From the NCBI RefSeq assembly GCF_002006345.1, contig NZ_LZZM01000196.1, positions 1 through 41,192 of the forward strand: a DNA stretch of 41,192 nt, given 5' to 3'. A program made the position numbers and the translations under genes. Position 1 is the first letter of the stretch, and every line of letters begins with the position of its first letter. Below are positions 16,562 to 24,835 of this stretch, in pieces. The stretch comes from Clostridium puniceum. Lineage in GTDB: Bacteria > Bacillota > Clostridia > Clostridiales > Clostridiaceae. The notes under the pieces were generated by a model. The model was not told where the DNA came from, ran no database searches, and worked only from the letters and a program-made list of their open reading frames with translations.

Positions 16562-16646
16562 GGCAGTAAATTTAACAGATGAACTGCTCCCTGTCTCTAT
16601 AACAGGGAGCAGTTCACAAAAGTAGTTACTGTCTTTTTAGTTTTTT
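16562..16646 (+). terminator. Two-tier terminator after pstS
   Basis: A perfect 15-bp GC-richer stem (16580-16594 with 16602-16616, loop CTCTATA) lies inside an 8-bp outer stem (GGCAGTAA 16562-16569 with TTACTGTC 16626-16633). The T-run TTTTTAGTTTTTT starts directly after the outer stem at 16634. The outer stem is therefore positioned as the terminating helix. Confidence 0.7.
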
Positions 16647-16734
16647 ATTAATTAAATATTTGATTGTTGTATAGAAATAATCAAAATTTTATATTAACTG
16701 TTTTAATAATATATATCTAAATTCCATGGTAAAA

Positions 16735-16743
16735 TGGTATAAT
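16735..16743 (+). promoter_or_regulatory. Extended -10 promoter for cobJ
   Basis: TGGTATAAT is an extended -10 element with a perfect TATAAT at 16738-16743. No good -35 box is seen, which is usual for extended -10 promoters. It lies about 60 bases before the cobJ start. Confidence 0.5.
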
Positions 16744-16805
16744 ATAAAACTATATAAGCAAAATATAGAGAAATATCAAAAAATAAAAGGAATGGTGGAT
16801 TTTCA

Positions 16806-17528
16806 ATGGGAAAATTAAGAGTAATAGGAATAGGACCTGGAAGTATTGAAAATATGAGTTTAAGGGCTTTAAAAGCAATTGAAGATAGTGATATTATTGT
16901 AGGATATAATAAGTACATAGACATGATAAAGGTGTTAACTTTAGATAAAGAATTATACTCGACTGGAATGAAAGGTGAAGAAGCTAGATGTAAAGAAGCT
17001 TTAAGTTTATGTAAAGATAAAAATGTAGCATTAATTAGTACAGGAGATGCTGGAATTTATGGAATGGCAGGATTAATTCTTGAACTAAGAACTAATGAAG
17101 AGGTTGAAATAATTCCAGGTATAACTGCAAGCAGTGCAGCAGGTTCTGTAGTTGGTGCGCCACTTATGCATGATAACTGCAATATTAGTTTGAGTGATCT
17201 TATGACACCTTATGAAGATATAAAGAAGAGAGTAAAGCTGGCAGCAGAAGGTGATTTTGTAATATCATTATATAATCCTAAAAGTAAGGGGAGACCATAT
17301 TATTTAAGAGAATGTATAAATATAATAAAGGAATTCAGAGAAGATTCTACACCAGTGGCAGTGGTAAGACATGCACTTAGGGAAGGGCAAAACTATAAAT
17401 TATTTACTATTCAAAATTTTGATCCTGAAGTAGTAGATATGATGTCAATTGTAATAGTAGGAAATTCAAAAAGTTATTATAAAGAAGAACAATTTATAAC
17501 TCCTAGAGGTTATGAAAATAAAAGTTAA
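16806..17528 (+). CDS. cobJ: Precorrin-3B / cobalt-factor III C17-methyltransferase
   Basis: A 240-residue SAM-dependent tetrapyrrole methyltransferase (CobJ/CbiH type) that methylates C17 with ring contraction in corrin synthesis. SAM-site motifs are VIGIGPGSIENMSLRA at the N terminus, STGDAGIYGMAG near residue 80, and PGITASSAAGSVVGAPL near residue 110. SDLMTPYEDIKKR and SLYNPKSKGRP are typical of CbiH/CobJ. In an anaerobe the substrate is expected to be cobalt-factor III. It is followed after 43 bases by cobK. No other ring methyltransferase gene is in the window, so the rest of the early pathway must lie elsewhere. Confidence 0.92.
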   Translation: MGKLRVIGIGPGSIENMSLRALKAIEDSDIIVGYNKYIDMIKVLTLDKELYSTGMKGEEARCKEALSLCKDKNVALISTGDAGIYGMAGLILELRTNEEVEIIPGITASSAAGSVVGAPLMHDNCNISLSDLMTPYEDIKKRVKLAAEGDFVISLYNPKSKGRPYYLRECINIIKEFREDSTPVAVVRHALREGQNYKLFTIQNFDPEVVDMMSIVIVGNSKSYYKEEQFITPRGYENKS

Positions 17529-17571
17529 TTGAAAGAAAAAGATTAATAGACAACTAATGATTGGAGAAAAT

Positions 17572-18351
17572 ATGATTGGATTTATTTTGGGAACTTCAGA
17601 GGGAAGAAAAATATTAGCGTTAATAAATGAATATACAAATGATATTGCAGTTACAACAGCTACAACCTATGGTGGAGATTTGCTTAAGGAGTTTAATATT
17701 AAAGTTTTAAATACAAAACCTTTAAATAAAGAAAATATGTTAAATTGGATAAAAGTTAATAGAATTGATGTTTTAGTCGATGCCTCTCATCCTTATGCCC
17801 AAGAAGTCACAAAAACTGCTTTGGAATGTGCAAATAATCTTGAAATTCAATATGTAAGATATGAAAGAGAAGGTTCATTAGAAAATGTTCATGGAGAGAA
17901 TATAATACGAGTAAAAAATTATGATGAAGCTATTAATGTTATAAAAGAAATAGAAGGAAATGTTTTAAATACTACAGGGGGAAATAATGTTTCTAAATTT
18001 TTAGATTTAAATTTTAAATATAGAATTATACATAGAATTTTACCATCCCCTAAAGTATTAACTAAAACTGTAGATGCTGGAATAAGAATAAAAGATATTA
18101 TTGCTATGCAAGGACCAATAACCTATGAACTTGAAAAAGCATTTATACATCAATATAATGTTAAAGCAATTTTGACTAAGGATAGTGGAATTGAAGGTGG
18201 AGTATTAGAAAAATATAAAGCTTCTAAAGAAGCTAATATTAAATTAATTGTAATTGATAAACCTCAATTTATAGGAGATTTAATATTTAATAATGAAGTG
18301 GAACTAGTTAAATATTTATTAAGTAAAAATTATTTTAATAAATATGAATAA
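17572..18351 (+). CDS. cobK: Precorrin-6A / cobalt-precorrin-6A reductase
   Basis: A 259-residue Rossmann-type reductase (CobK/CbiJ) reducing the macrocycle of (cobalt-)precorrin-6A with NAD(P)H. Family features are the N-terminal FILGTSEGRKIL, VDASHPYAQEVT near residue 65, YVRYERE near residue 100, TTGGNN near residue 138, and a C-terminal LTKDSGIEGG. The ATG at 17572 is preferred because TTGGAG lies just upstream; an ATG at 17557 lacks such a site. It appears to be co-transcribed with cobJ. Confidence 0.9.
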   Translation: MIGFILGTSEGRKILALINEYTNDIAVTTATTYGGDLLKEFNIKVLNTKPLNKENMLNWIKVNRIDVLVDASHPYAQEVTKTALECANNLEIQYVRYEREGSLENVHGENIIRVKNYDEAINVIKEIEGNVLNTTGGNNVSKFLDLNFKYRIIHRILPSPKVLTKTVDAGIRIKDIIAMQGPITYELEKAFIHQYNVKAILTKDSGIEGGVLEKYKASKEANIKLIVIDKPQFIGDLIFNNEVELVKYLLSKNYFNKYE

Positions 18352-18397
18352 GTTATATGGTATATTAAAAAAACTATTAAAATATGAAAACAGTTAA

Positions 18398-18553
18398 ATA
18401 TTTGTAGGAAAAATCAGTGATGAAGAATTAGGTACAATTTTTATAGTGCTAATATATATAGCTGAACATAATGTTGTATCATATATAATTACCAATATAA
18501 AAAGAAGCAATGAATTAAATAATGCATTTCAACAAATAATAATTATTGATTAA
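18398..18553 (+). pseudogene. Startless 51-codon open fragment
   Basis: An open frame without a usable start codon, from just after a stop at 18395, reads ...GKISDEELGTIFIVLIYI and then AEHNVVSYIITNIKRSNELN before a stop at 18551. The amphipathic start and the following IKR-type segment faintly recall small accessory subunits of sodium-pumping decarboxylases. That is a resemblance from memory, not a match I can verify. It may be a degraded gene start or chance. Confidence 0.3.
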
Positions 18554-18612
18554 AATATATTAATGTATTATAATTTAATCAATAAATTTATTATTAAAAG
18601 GAGCTGAATTTA

Positions 18613-18792
18613 ATGAGCGTTAAAGAAAAGGTATTAGAAGTTATGAAAGAAGCAGCAAAACCAGTAAGTGCAGGTGAAGTAGAAAAATTATCAGGATTAG
18701 ACCGTAAAGAAATAGACAATGCATTTAAAGAATTAAAAAAAGAAAATGCTATTATATCACCAGTTCGTTGTAAATGGGAACCGGCAAAATAA
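18613..18792 (+). CDS. Small winged-helix DNA-binding-like protein, 59 aa
   Basis: A 59-residue protein opening MSVKEKVLEVMKEAAKPVSA and ending ISPVRCKWEPAK. The pattern is that of a compact winged helix. Helix 1 is about 2-14. Next come PVSAGEVEKLSGL and DRKEIDNAFKELKKE as the helix-turn-helix (about 17-43). A short beta wing IISPVRCKWEPAK follows. Stand-alone proteins of this shape are common in clostridia, with no settled function. The ribosome binding site AAAAGGAGCTGAATTTA is excellent and the codon pattern is normal. It has its own terminator at 18916. Transcription factor activity is inference; a monomer this small would probably act as a dimer or an accessory. Confidence 0.85.
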   Translation: MSVKEKVLEVMKEAAKPVSAGEVEKLSGLDRKEIDNAFKELKKENAIISPVRCKWEPAK

Positions 18793-18915
18793 GATTGCAG
18801 TACAATATAACAATTTTGCATATATTTAGGTTAGAGTATATATTTAATTATAATATATTTACAGAATGAACTTTACAAAAAGTTTAATATAATTTTAATG
18901 AAAACATAAAAAGGA

Positions 18916-18947
18916 AAGGAGTACCTAAAAAGGTATTCCTTATTTTC
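18916..18947 (+). terminator. Terminator of the small winged-helix gene
   Basis: A 10-bp stem AAGGAGTACC (18916-18925) with GGTATTCCTT (18932-18941), with one G-U pair, loop TAAAAA, followed by a short T-rich tail. Confidence 0.7.
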
Positions 18948-19220
18948 GATTTGAAAGTTATAAAATACATAAAAATAGTAAAATTAATATTACCATTTAT
19001 ATATGGAAGGAATAAATGAAAATAGAGAGATTAAGTTTTAAGAATTATTAGTTAATTTTTGATGCTGATGGTACATTCAAGACATGATATTAAAGATTCT
19101 CAAATTTAAAGAATTACAAATTCTCCACTTAAATAAATAAGTCTTTTGGGCTGCATAAATCTATTTGAATATGGTTTATGAAATCTAATATTAAAAAAAT
19201 AGATAGAAAGTAGTAGGGAT

Positions 19221-19409
19221 GATGTGGAAAATTTGGTTTATTTTGATGATAAGGAAAAAGTGGTATAAATAATATTTGTTTAAATATATATAGAAATATT
19301 CCATTAGAATTTGATTATCAAAGTAATGTGGGTGATTGTTGATAAAATAGATGATGTTATTATCGGTAAAAGCATACCTTATAACTACGAAAAATCTAAA
19401 TTAAAATAA
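19221..19409 (+). pseudogene. Probable decayed coding sequence
   Basis: Coding-like peptides occur in neighbouring frames: DVENLVYFDDKEKVV and a stop from 19221, NIPLEFDYQSNVGDC and a stop, then VDKIDDVIIGKSIPYNYEKS near the end with a stop at 19407. Together they look like the remains of a gene C terminus carrying stops and shifts. I do not recognise the family. Confidence 0.3.
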
Positions 19410-19442
19410 ATTGAAGGATATCTAAAGAGGTACTATATAAAC

Positions 19443-20408
19443 ATGAAAAAAAAGAAAAAAAGCTTCAGAAAATTTATTAGGGCTATTATAAGTATTATGA
19501 CCTTAAGTTTTATCGTATTTATTGCGTTTGAAGTCTTTAATGTATATACAACTAAAGACAAGAATATTAATTTATCACAACTAGATACAAAAGTATACAT
19601 ACAAGCAGCAGATAAGGCTAGTAATGGAAAGCTTCAAATTAATTGGCAGTACATGGCGGCTATTGATGGTGTTAGATATAGAAATGATTTTTCTAAAACT
19701 ACAGATGAAAGTGTAAATGCATTAGCTAATATGTTTTTAGAGAAAAATAGTACAAGTACTAAAATAAAGAACAATGATTATAAGATTGTAGATTTAGAAG
19801 AGGTACTAAATAAATTCTCTTTTGATAAAGATCAAAGGGAAAAAGTATATCATTACATAGAAAACTTAAAATATACAGGAATTCAAAAGAATAATTTAAA
19901 TGATAATTTAAAGCAGGAATTTATTAAGGGATTATATCCTCAGGCTTCTCAAATATATGATAAGTATGGGGTGCTTCCTTCTGTAACTATTTCACAAGCT
20001 ATATTAGAAAGTGGATGGGGAAAATCAGAGCTAAGTACAAAAGCAAACAACTTGTTTGGAATAAAAGCAGATAGTAGCTGGAAGGGTAAAAAAATTAAAA
20101 TGAACACATCGGAATATTATAACAAAAAAATTGTAGATAATTTTCGTGTATATAGCAGTAATGAAGAGTCGATAAAAGACTATGGAGAATTTCTTAAAAA
20201 TAATAAAAGATATAAAGAAAGTGGTGTTTTTAAAGCTACACAATACATAGAACAAGCGAAGGCTATAGAAAAATCAGGATATAGTACTGTAGAAAATGAT
20301 AAGGGTGAAGAAATTTATGCAAAGTTATTGACTGAAATTATTCAAGAGCAAAACCTCCAAATTTTAGATTTTGAATGTGAGATGAATTATTTTAAACAAA
20401 GTAAATAA
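19443..20408 (+). CDS. Membrane-anchored GH73 glucosaminidase-family protein
   Basis: A 321-residue protein with a lysine-rich N terminus and one uncleaved-looking hydrophobic segment (about 11-33). It is thus probably anchored with the rest outside. Residues about 170-310 form a mannosyl-glycoprotein endo-beta-N-acetylglucosaminidase (GH73/FlgJ-like) domain: PSVTISQAILESGWGKSELS with the likely catalytic Glu, then KANNLFGIKADSSWKG and NFRVYSSNEESIKDYGEFL. Such enzymes cut N-acetylglucosamine linkages in peptidoglycan during growth, separation or sporulation. Residues about 40-165 are a helical region of no recognised domain. It sits between cobalamin genes without any functional link that I can see. 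Confidence 0.88.
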   Translation: MKKKKKSFRKFIRAIISIMTLSFIVFIAFEVFNVYTTKDKNINLSQLDTKVYIQAADKASNGKLQINWQYMAAIDGVRYRNDFSKTTDESVNALANMFLEKNSTSTKIKNNDYKIVDLEEVLNKFSFDKDQREKVYHYIENLKYTGIQKNNLNDNLKQEFIKGLYPQASQIYDKYGVLPSVTISQAILESGWGKSELSTKANNLFGIKADSSWKGKKIKMNTSEYYNKKIVDNFRVYSSNEESIKDYGEFLKNNKRYKESGVFKATQYIEQAKAIEKSGYSTVENDKGEEIYAKLLTEIIQEQNLQILDFECEMNYFKQSK

Positions 20409-20536
20409 ATTTTATACATATTTTTAATTCTATAGTTAAAAAATAGTTTATAATAAATAACAACAAAACAGAGTAATATTAAATAAATAAAAATCTACAA
20501 AAATAAACTTAGAAAGCTATATATTTAAAATTAAAT

Positions 20537-20547
20537 AGTTAACTGAA
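20537..20547. repeat. Repeat end (R6) before cobT
   Basis: AGTTAACTGAA followed by TTAAATTGGGGG closely matches the right ends of repeat copies R2 and R5 just before the hisF and hisE ribosome binding sites. Only this end is visible. Confidence 0.35.
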
Positions 20548-20569
20548 TTAAATTGGGGGATACAAAATA

Positions 20570-21664
20570 ATGAAGGATAATTTAAAGCAACTAAATGAAA
20601 TTATAAATGGAATAAAAGATGTAGATAAGCAAACAATAATAGCAGCAGATAGAAGAATTACTTCACTTGCCAAACCTTTGAAAAGTTTAGGTAAATTAGA
20701 AGAAATGTCAATAAAACTTTCAGGGATTACAGGAAAGATAAAGAATAATATCACAAAAAAAATGGTGATAATCATGTGTTCTGATAATGGAGTTGTAGAG
20801 GAAGGTGTTGCATCAGCACCACAATCTGTAACTTTAGCTCAAGCTATTAATTTTACAAAAGGATTAACAGGTGTTGCAGTTCTTGCAAAAGCAAATAATA
20901 CAGAACTTATGGTTATTGATGTTGGAATCAACTGTGATTTTAGCCATCCAGATATAATTAATAGAAAGATAAGAAAAGCTACGTATAATATTGCTAAAGG
21001 ACCTGCTATGAGTTATGAAGAAGCGGTGCAAGCAATGTTAGTTGGCATTGAAGCTGTAAAAAATGCAAAAAATATGGGTTATGAAATTCTTGGCGTTGGA
21101 GAAATGGGCATAGGAAATACTTCAACAAGCAGTGCGATTTTATCAGCTTTAACAGATGTTAATGTAGAAGATGTAGTAGGTCGAGGAGGTGGGATCACCC
21201 ATGAAACTTTTAAATGGAAAAAAGAAGTTGTAAGAAACGCCATAAAAATAAATCAACCAGATAAAAATGACCCTATAGATGTAATTTCTAAAGTAGGAGG
21301 CTTTGATATAGCAGCTATGGCAGGTGTATTTCTAGGTGCAGCTTATTATAAGATTCCAGTTGTGATTGATGGATTTATATCAGCAGTTTCAGCACTTATT
21401 GCTTTTAGATTAAATTCAAAAACTAGAGATTATATGTTTACATCTCATGATTCTAGGGAGTTAGGCTTTAAAGTTGCAATGGAAGAACTTAGATTAAGTC
21501 CAATTTTAAATTTAGATATGGCACTGGGAGAAGGTAGTGGATGTCCATTAGCGTTTTCTATAATAGACTCAGCTTGTGCAGTAATTAATAACATGGCAAC
21601 TTTTGAGGAAGCAGAAATTAATGACAGTTATTTAGATGAACTTAAAGAAATGGACAAATTATAG
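20570..21664 (+). CDS. cobT: Nicotinate-nucleotide:dimethylbenzimidazole phosphoribosyltransferase
   Basis: A 364-residue enzyme that activates the lower ligand of cobalamin, making alpha-ribazole phosphate from nicotinate mononucleotide and a base. Motifs include LAKPLKSLGKLEEMSIKL near residue 30, MCSDNGVVEEGVASAPQSVT near 65, GEMGIGNTSTSSA near 178, RGGGITHETFKWK near 205, and the C-terminal catalytic glutamate segment LGEGSGCPLAFS near 320. The ribosome binding site is ATTGGGGG. The region just before it reads GTTAACTGAATTAAATTGGG, like the ends of the his-operon repeat. In anaerobes the base is often adenine or another benzimidazole. Confidence 0.95.
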   Translation: MKDNLKQLNEIINGIKDVDKQTIIAADRRITSLAKPLKSLGKLEEMSIKLSGITGKIKNNITKKMVIIMCSDNGVVEEGVASAPQSVTLAQAINFTKGLTGVAVLAKANNTELMVIDVGINCDFSHPDIINRKIRKATYNIAKGPAMSYEEAVQAMLVGIEAVKNAKNMGYEILGVGEMGIGNTSTSSAILSALTDVNVEDVVGRGGGITHETFKWKKEVVRNAIKINQPDKNDPIDVISKVGGFDIAAMAGVFLGAAYYKIPVVIDGFISAVSALIAFRLNSKTRDYMFTSHDSRELGFKVAMEELRLSPILNLDMALGEGSGCPLAFSIIDSACAVINNMATFEEAEINDSYLDELKEMDKL

Positions 21665-21715
21665 GGATTAGTAAGTCTAGTTATTCAATAAGAATAGCAT
21701 GAGATTAACAAGATA

Positions 21716-21724
21716 TGCTATAAT
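21716..21724 (+). promoter_or_regulatory. Extended -10 promoter for the YitT-family gene
   Basis: TGCTATAAT (21716-21724) is an extended -10 with a perfect TATAAT. It lies in the 216-base gap between cobT and the YitT-family gene, and suggests the latter is transcribed separately. Confidence 0.45.
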
Positions 21725-21880
21725 AGTAAGTAGGTATGTTTATATGTATTAGGTCATAGGAATAGAAAAATACCACTAATAGTCAAAACTTACATTCATT
21801 AATTAGGATTAAATTATGCTTTATTAGTTAGAAAGCGCTAATTCATAAAACATATTAATAAATTTTAAGGAGTGTATCGC

Positions 21881-22738
21881 ATGAAACATAAAAATAACCA
21901 TATTTTAACTACCATTAGTAGGATTTTTTTTATGATGTTTGGTTCCATTTTAGCAGCAATAGGACTTGAAATATTTTTATTGCCTAATAATGTAATTGAC
22001 GGTGGAATGACAGGTATATCAATTATTGCAAGTCACTTAACAAAGATTCAATTGGGGATATTTGTATTTCTATTCAATCTTCCTTTCGTCATTGTAGGTT
22101 ATAGGCAAATTGGGAAAACATTTGCTTTTTCAACGATTTTTTCTGTAATATGTTTTGCAATCGGCGTAAGTGTACTTCATCCTGTTCCTGGTATAACGCA
22201 GGATATACTTTTAGCGACTATATTTGGTGGAATTATATTGGGAGCTGGAGTTGGGGTGATTATACGAAATGGTGGTTCATTAGATGGAACTGAAATTATT
22301 GCTATAATATTGGAAAAAAGAACTCCATTTTCTGTTGGAGAAATAGTGATGTTTTTTAATCTTTTCATATTGGGTAGTTCAGGTTTTATATTTGGATGGG
22401 ATAGAGCAATGTATTCTCTAATAGCATATTTTATTGCATTTAAGACAATAGATATTACAGTTGAAGGACTTAATGAGTTAAAGGCAGTAATTATTGTATC
22501 TGATAAGAATGATGATATTTCAGAGGCAATAATGGCAAGACTTGGTAGAGGAATTACATTATTAGATGGAAAAGGTGCTTATAGTGGTAATAAGACAAAT
22601 GTAATATATGTAGTCTTATCAAGACTTGAAATAACAAAATTAAAAGATATTGTAAATGGATTTGATACGGAAGCATTAATTACTATTACAAGTGTTGAAG
22701 GTACGGGGAAAAGGTATAAAAAGAAAGCTATACATTAA
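21881..22738 (+). CDS. YitT family membrane protein (DUF161/DUF2179)
   Basis: A 285-residue protein with five or six membrane segments in the first 200 residues. The glycine-rich family motifs NNVIDGGMTGISII, GGIILGAGVGVIIRNGGSLD and GTEIIAIIL are present. A C-terminal soluble DUF2179 domain (about 205-280) contains GRGITLLDGKGAYSGN. Function in most bacteria is unknown. The start at 21881 is chosen for the AAGGAGTGTATCGC just before it. A terminator follows at 22777. It interrupts the cobalamin genes and has its own promoter and terminator, so a role in B12 metabolism is not implied. Confidence 0.9.
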   Translation: MKHKNNHILTTISRIFFMMFGSILAAIGLEIFLLPNNVIDGGMTGISIIASHLTKIQLGIFVFLFNLPFVIVGYRQIGKTFAFSTIFSVICFAIGVSVLHPVPGITQDILLATIFGGIILGAGVGVIIRNGGSLDGTEIIAIILEKRTPFSVGEIVMFFNLFILGSSGFIFGWDRAMYSLIAYFIAFKTIDITVEGLNELKAVIIVSDKNDDISEAIMARLGRGITLLDGKGAYSGNKTNVIYVVLSRLEITKLKDIVNGFDTEALITITSVEGTGKRYKKKAIH

Positions 22739-22776
22739 TTTCACAATTAATATATAAAATAAAAATTAACTAAGAT

Positions 22777-22811
22777 AATACCGTATTGAAAAATGAAGCT
22801 ACGGTATTTTT
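22777..22811 (+). terminator. Terminator after the YitT-family gene
   Basis: A 9-bp stem AATACCGTA (22777-22785) with TACGGTATT (22800-22808), then TTTTTG. It isolates the YitT-family gene from cobA. Confidence 0.75.
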
Positions 22812-22927
22812 GTTATATTGATTATTTAAAGTGAATTTTTATTTATAATTTAACAATATGGTTTATGAAAATGAAATTATTTTGGCAGAATGTAAAAAAT
22901 ATTATAAAAATAGAGAGGAGTACTTTT

Positions 22928-23458
22928 GTGGAACTTGGATTAATACATATTTATTGTGGAGATGGAAAGGGAAAGACTACAGCAGCTATGGGGCTTGGAA
23001 TGAGGGCTGTAGGGCGAGAAAAGAGAGTTCTATTAACTCAATTTTTAAAGGATAATGAAACTGGAGAATTAAATTCTATTGAAAAACTTGGAGAAAAATT
23101 CGAAATCTTTAAAGGAATCCCAGTGAAGAAGTTTTTCAAGTTTATGAGTACTGAAGAACAAGAAGAAACTAGAAGAGAACATGAAGAGAGATTTAGAAAA
23201 ATTACTAAAAAAGCTATAAGTGATGATGTTGATTTACTTATATTAGATGAAATAATAGCATCAACCAATTTACAATTAGTATCTCTAGATGAAGTTGTGG
23301 AATTCCTTAAAAATAAACCTGTTGGATTAGAAGTTGTTTTAACTGGAAGAAATCCTGATGATAAATTAATTGAACTTGCAGATTATGTTTCTGAAATTAA
23401 AGCTGTAAAGCATCCTTATGAAAAGGGCATAAATTCAAGAATAGGAATAGAAAAGTGA
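22928..23458 (+). CDS. cobA: Corrinoid adenosyltransferase CobA (CobO/BtuR type)
   Basis: A 176-residue P-loop enzyme transferring the adenosyl group of ATP to cobalt in cob(I)alamin or cobinamides. The Walker A variant is GDGKGKTTAAMGLGMRAVG (about 11-29). FLKDNETGE and LLILDEIIAS follow, and the C-terminal LTGRNPDDKLIELADYVSEI is diagnostic. The start is taken as GTG at 22928. AGAGAGGAG lies 7 bases upstream and the family motif begins soon after, whereas the longer in-frame ATG at 22865 lacks a ribosome binding site. It opens the lower-pathway run cobA-cobU-cobS. Confidence 0.93.
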   Translation: MELGLIHIYCGDGKGKTTAAMGLGMRAVGREKRVLLTQFLKDNETGELNSIEKLGEKFEIFKGIPVKKFFKFMSTEEQEETRREHEERFRKITKKAISDDVDLLILDEIIASTNLQLVSLDEVVEFLKNKPVGLEVVLTGRNPDDKLIELADYVSEIKAVKHPYEKGINSRIGIEK

Positions 23459-23523
23459 TGAATTTTCATAGGCTTATGATAAAAATTTATTGAATTAGTT
23501 GAGCATTAGAATTGGAGCAAAAT

Positions 23524-24063
23524 ATGAATTATTTAATAATAGGAGGCTCTAAAAGTGGCAAATCTGAAGTAGGTGAAAAAATTGCATTGACTTTAAATAA
23601 AAATAAAGTTATATATATTGCCACTATGAAGCCTTTTGATACAGAGGATAAAGAACGAATAAAGAAACACATAGAAAACAGAAAAAGATTTAATTTTGTA
23701 ACTTTAGAGGTGGAAAGAAATCTTCATGAGATAATCAGAAGTATTAGTGGAAATGATACAATATTAATAGATAGTATTACATCACTTTTGACAAATGAAA
23801 TGTTTATAAGCAATGAGATTATAAAAAATCCGTCAGTAAATATATTAAATGGATTAAAACAAATTATGTTAAAGGCTAAAAACATTCTAATTGTAAGTGA
23901 TTATATATTTAATGATGCTATATATTATGACGGAATAACTAAGAATTTTCAAAAACAATTAGCTATTATAAATAGGGAATTAGCAGAGATTTGTGATAAC
24001 GTAATTGAATGTAGTTTTGGTAACATGAAATATCATAAATGCAGAGAGGAAACTTTTATATGA
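23524..24063 (+). CDS. cobU: CobU-like adenosylcobinamide kinase, atypical C terminus
   Basis: A 179-residue RecA-type P-loop protein. The N-terminal half is typical of Cob[20 protein letters not shown] (P-loop), [27 protein letters not shown] and [14 protein letters not shown]. CobU phosphorylates adenosylcobinamide and then adds GMP. In the C-terminal half, the usual VSNEVGxGIVP segment is replaced by [17 protein letters not shown], and the last part lacks the normal VAGIP-like end. The start at 23524 follows TTGGAG. It overlaps cobS by 4 bases (ATGA). A second CobU-like gene at 24836 retains what this one lacks. Family confident; whether it is fully bifunctional is open. Confidence 0.82.
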   Translation: MNYLIIGGSKSGKSEVGEKIALTLNKNKVIYIATMKPFDTEDKERIKKHIENRKRFNFVTLEVERNLHEIIRSISGNDTILIDSITSLLTNEMFISNEIIKNPSVNILNGLKQIMLKAKNILIVSDYIFNDAIYYDGITKNFQKQLAIINRELAEICDNVIECSFGNMKYHKCREETFI

Positions 24064-24818
24064 AGAAATTATTAAAAAGTTTTATAATGGCATTAAGCAT
24101 GTTTACTATAATTCCAACACCGTATATTGAATGGGATGATGAGGTTGCCAAAAATATGATGAAATTTTATCCTATTATTGGTGCTATAGTTGGGATTATA
24201 TGGGGGATAATGTATTATTTAATTAATATCCTAAATGTTTCAATGGTTTTAAAAAGTACAATAATTATGGTTGTGCCATTTATAGTTACAGGAATGTTAC
24301 ATTTAGATGGTTTTATGGATGTTTGTGATGCAATTTTATCAAGAAGAGATAGAGAAGAAAAACTTAGGATATTAAAAGATTCAACAATAGGTGCTTTTGC
24401 TGTAATATCTTTATTAATTTTATTCTTTTTACAATTTAGCAGTATATATTCTATTATAGAAAAAAATATTCCATTTTACATATTAATTTTAATTCCGATA
24501 TTAAGCAGAAGTAGTGTAGCATACTTTCTTCTAAGCAGAACAACAATAAAACAAAGTATACTAGGAACTTATTTTAAAAAGGGAACCAATATTAACGATA
24601 TAATGATTATGATAATTTCATTAATAGGAATGTCCATAATTTCCTTCATTTTATTGAATTATCACGGGTTTGTATTAGTTTTATCAGTAGTTTTAGGAAT
24701 TACATGGGCAGTAGAAAAATGTAAAAAAGAATTTGGTGGAATATCAGGAGATGTAGCTGGTTTTGCTTTAGTTGTAGGTGAAGTAATAGGGATACTAGTT
24801 TTGGGTATAATATTATAG
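24060..24818 (+). CDS. cobS: Adenosylcobinamide-GDP ribazoletransferase (cobalamin synthase)
   Basis: A 252-residue polytopic membrane protein joining adenosylcobinamide-GDP with alpha-ribazole (phosphate) at the membrane. The family motif [20 protein letters not shown] (about 77-96) has the metal-binding acidic residues, and [17 protein letters not shown] follows it. [20 protein letters not shown] motif lies near the C terminus. I chose the start at 24060, overlapping the cobU stop (ATGA), with GAGAGGAA just upstream; a 7-residue longer frame exists but has no advantage. The truncated CobU-like gene begins 17 bases downstream. Confidence 0.93.
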   Translation: MKKLLKSFIMALSMFTIIPTPYIEWDDEVAKNMMKFYPIIGAIVGIIWGIMYYLINILNVSMVLKSTIIMVVPFIVTGMLHLDGFMDVCDAILSRRDREEKLRILKDSTIGAFAVISLLILFFLQFSSIYSIIEKNIPFYILILIPILSRSSVAYFLLSRTTIKQSILGTYFKKGTNINDIMIMIISLIGMSIISFILLNYHGFVLVLSVVLGITWAVEKCKKEFGGISGDVAGFALVVGEVIGILVLGIIL

Positions 24819-24835
24819 TTTTGAGGTGAAAATTA

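Larger units (their letters stand above)
16486..16805. other. pstS-cobJ intergenic region
   Basis: Holds a nested hairpin terminator (16562-16646) and an extended -10 promoter (16735-16743) for the cobJK genes. I looked for a cobalamin riboswitch here and saw no B12-box-like core. Confidence 0.6.
18793..19442. other. Gap with terminator and decayed coding fragments
   Basis: A terminator for the small winged-helix gene lies at 18916-18947. From about 19010 the sequence has ribosome-binding-site-like and coding-like patches in changing frames, the clearest at 19221-19409. No intact gene is present. Confidence 0.45.
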
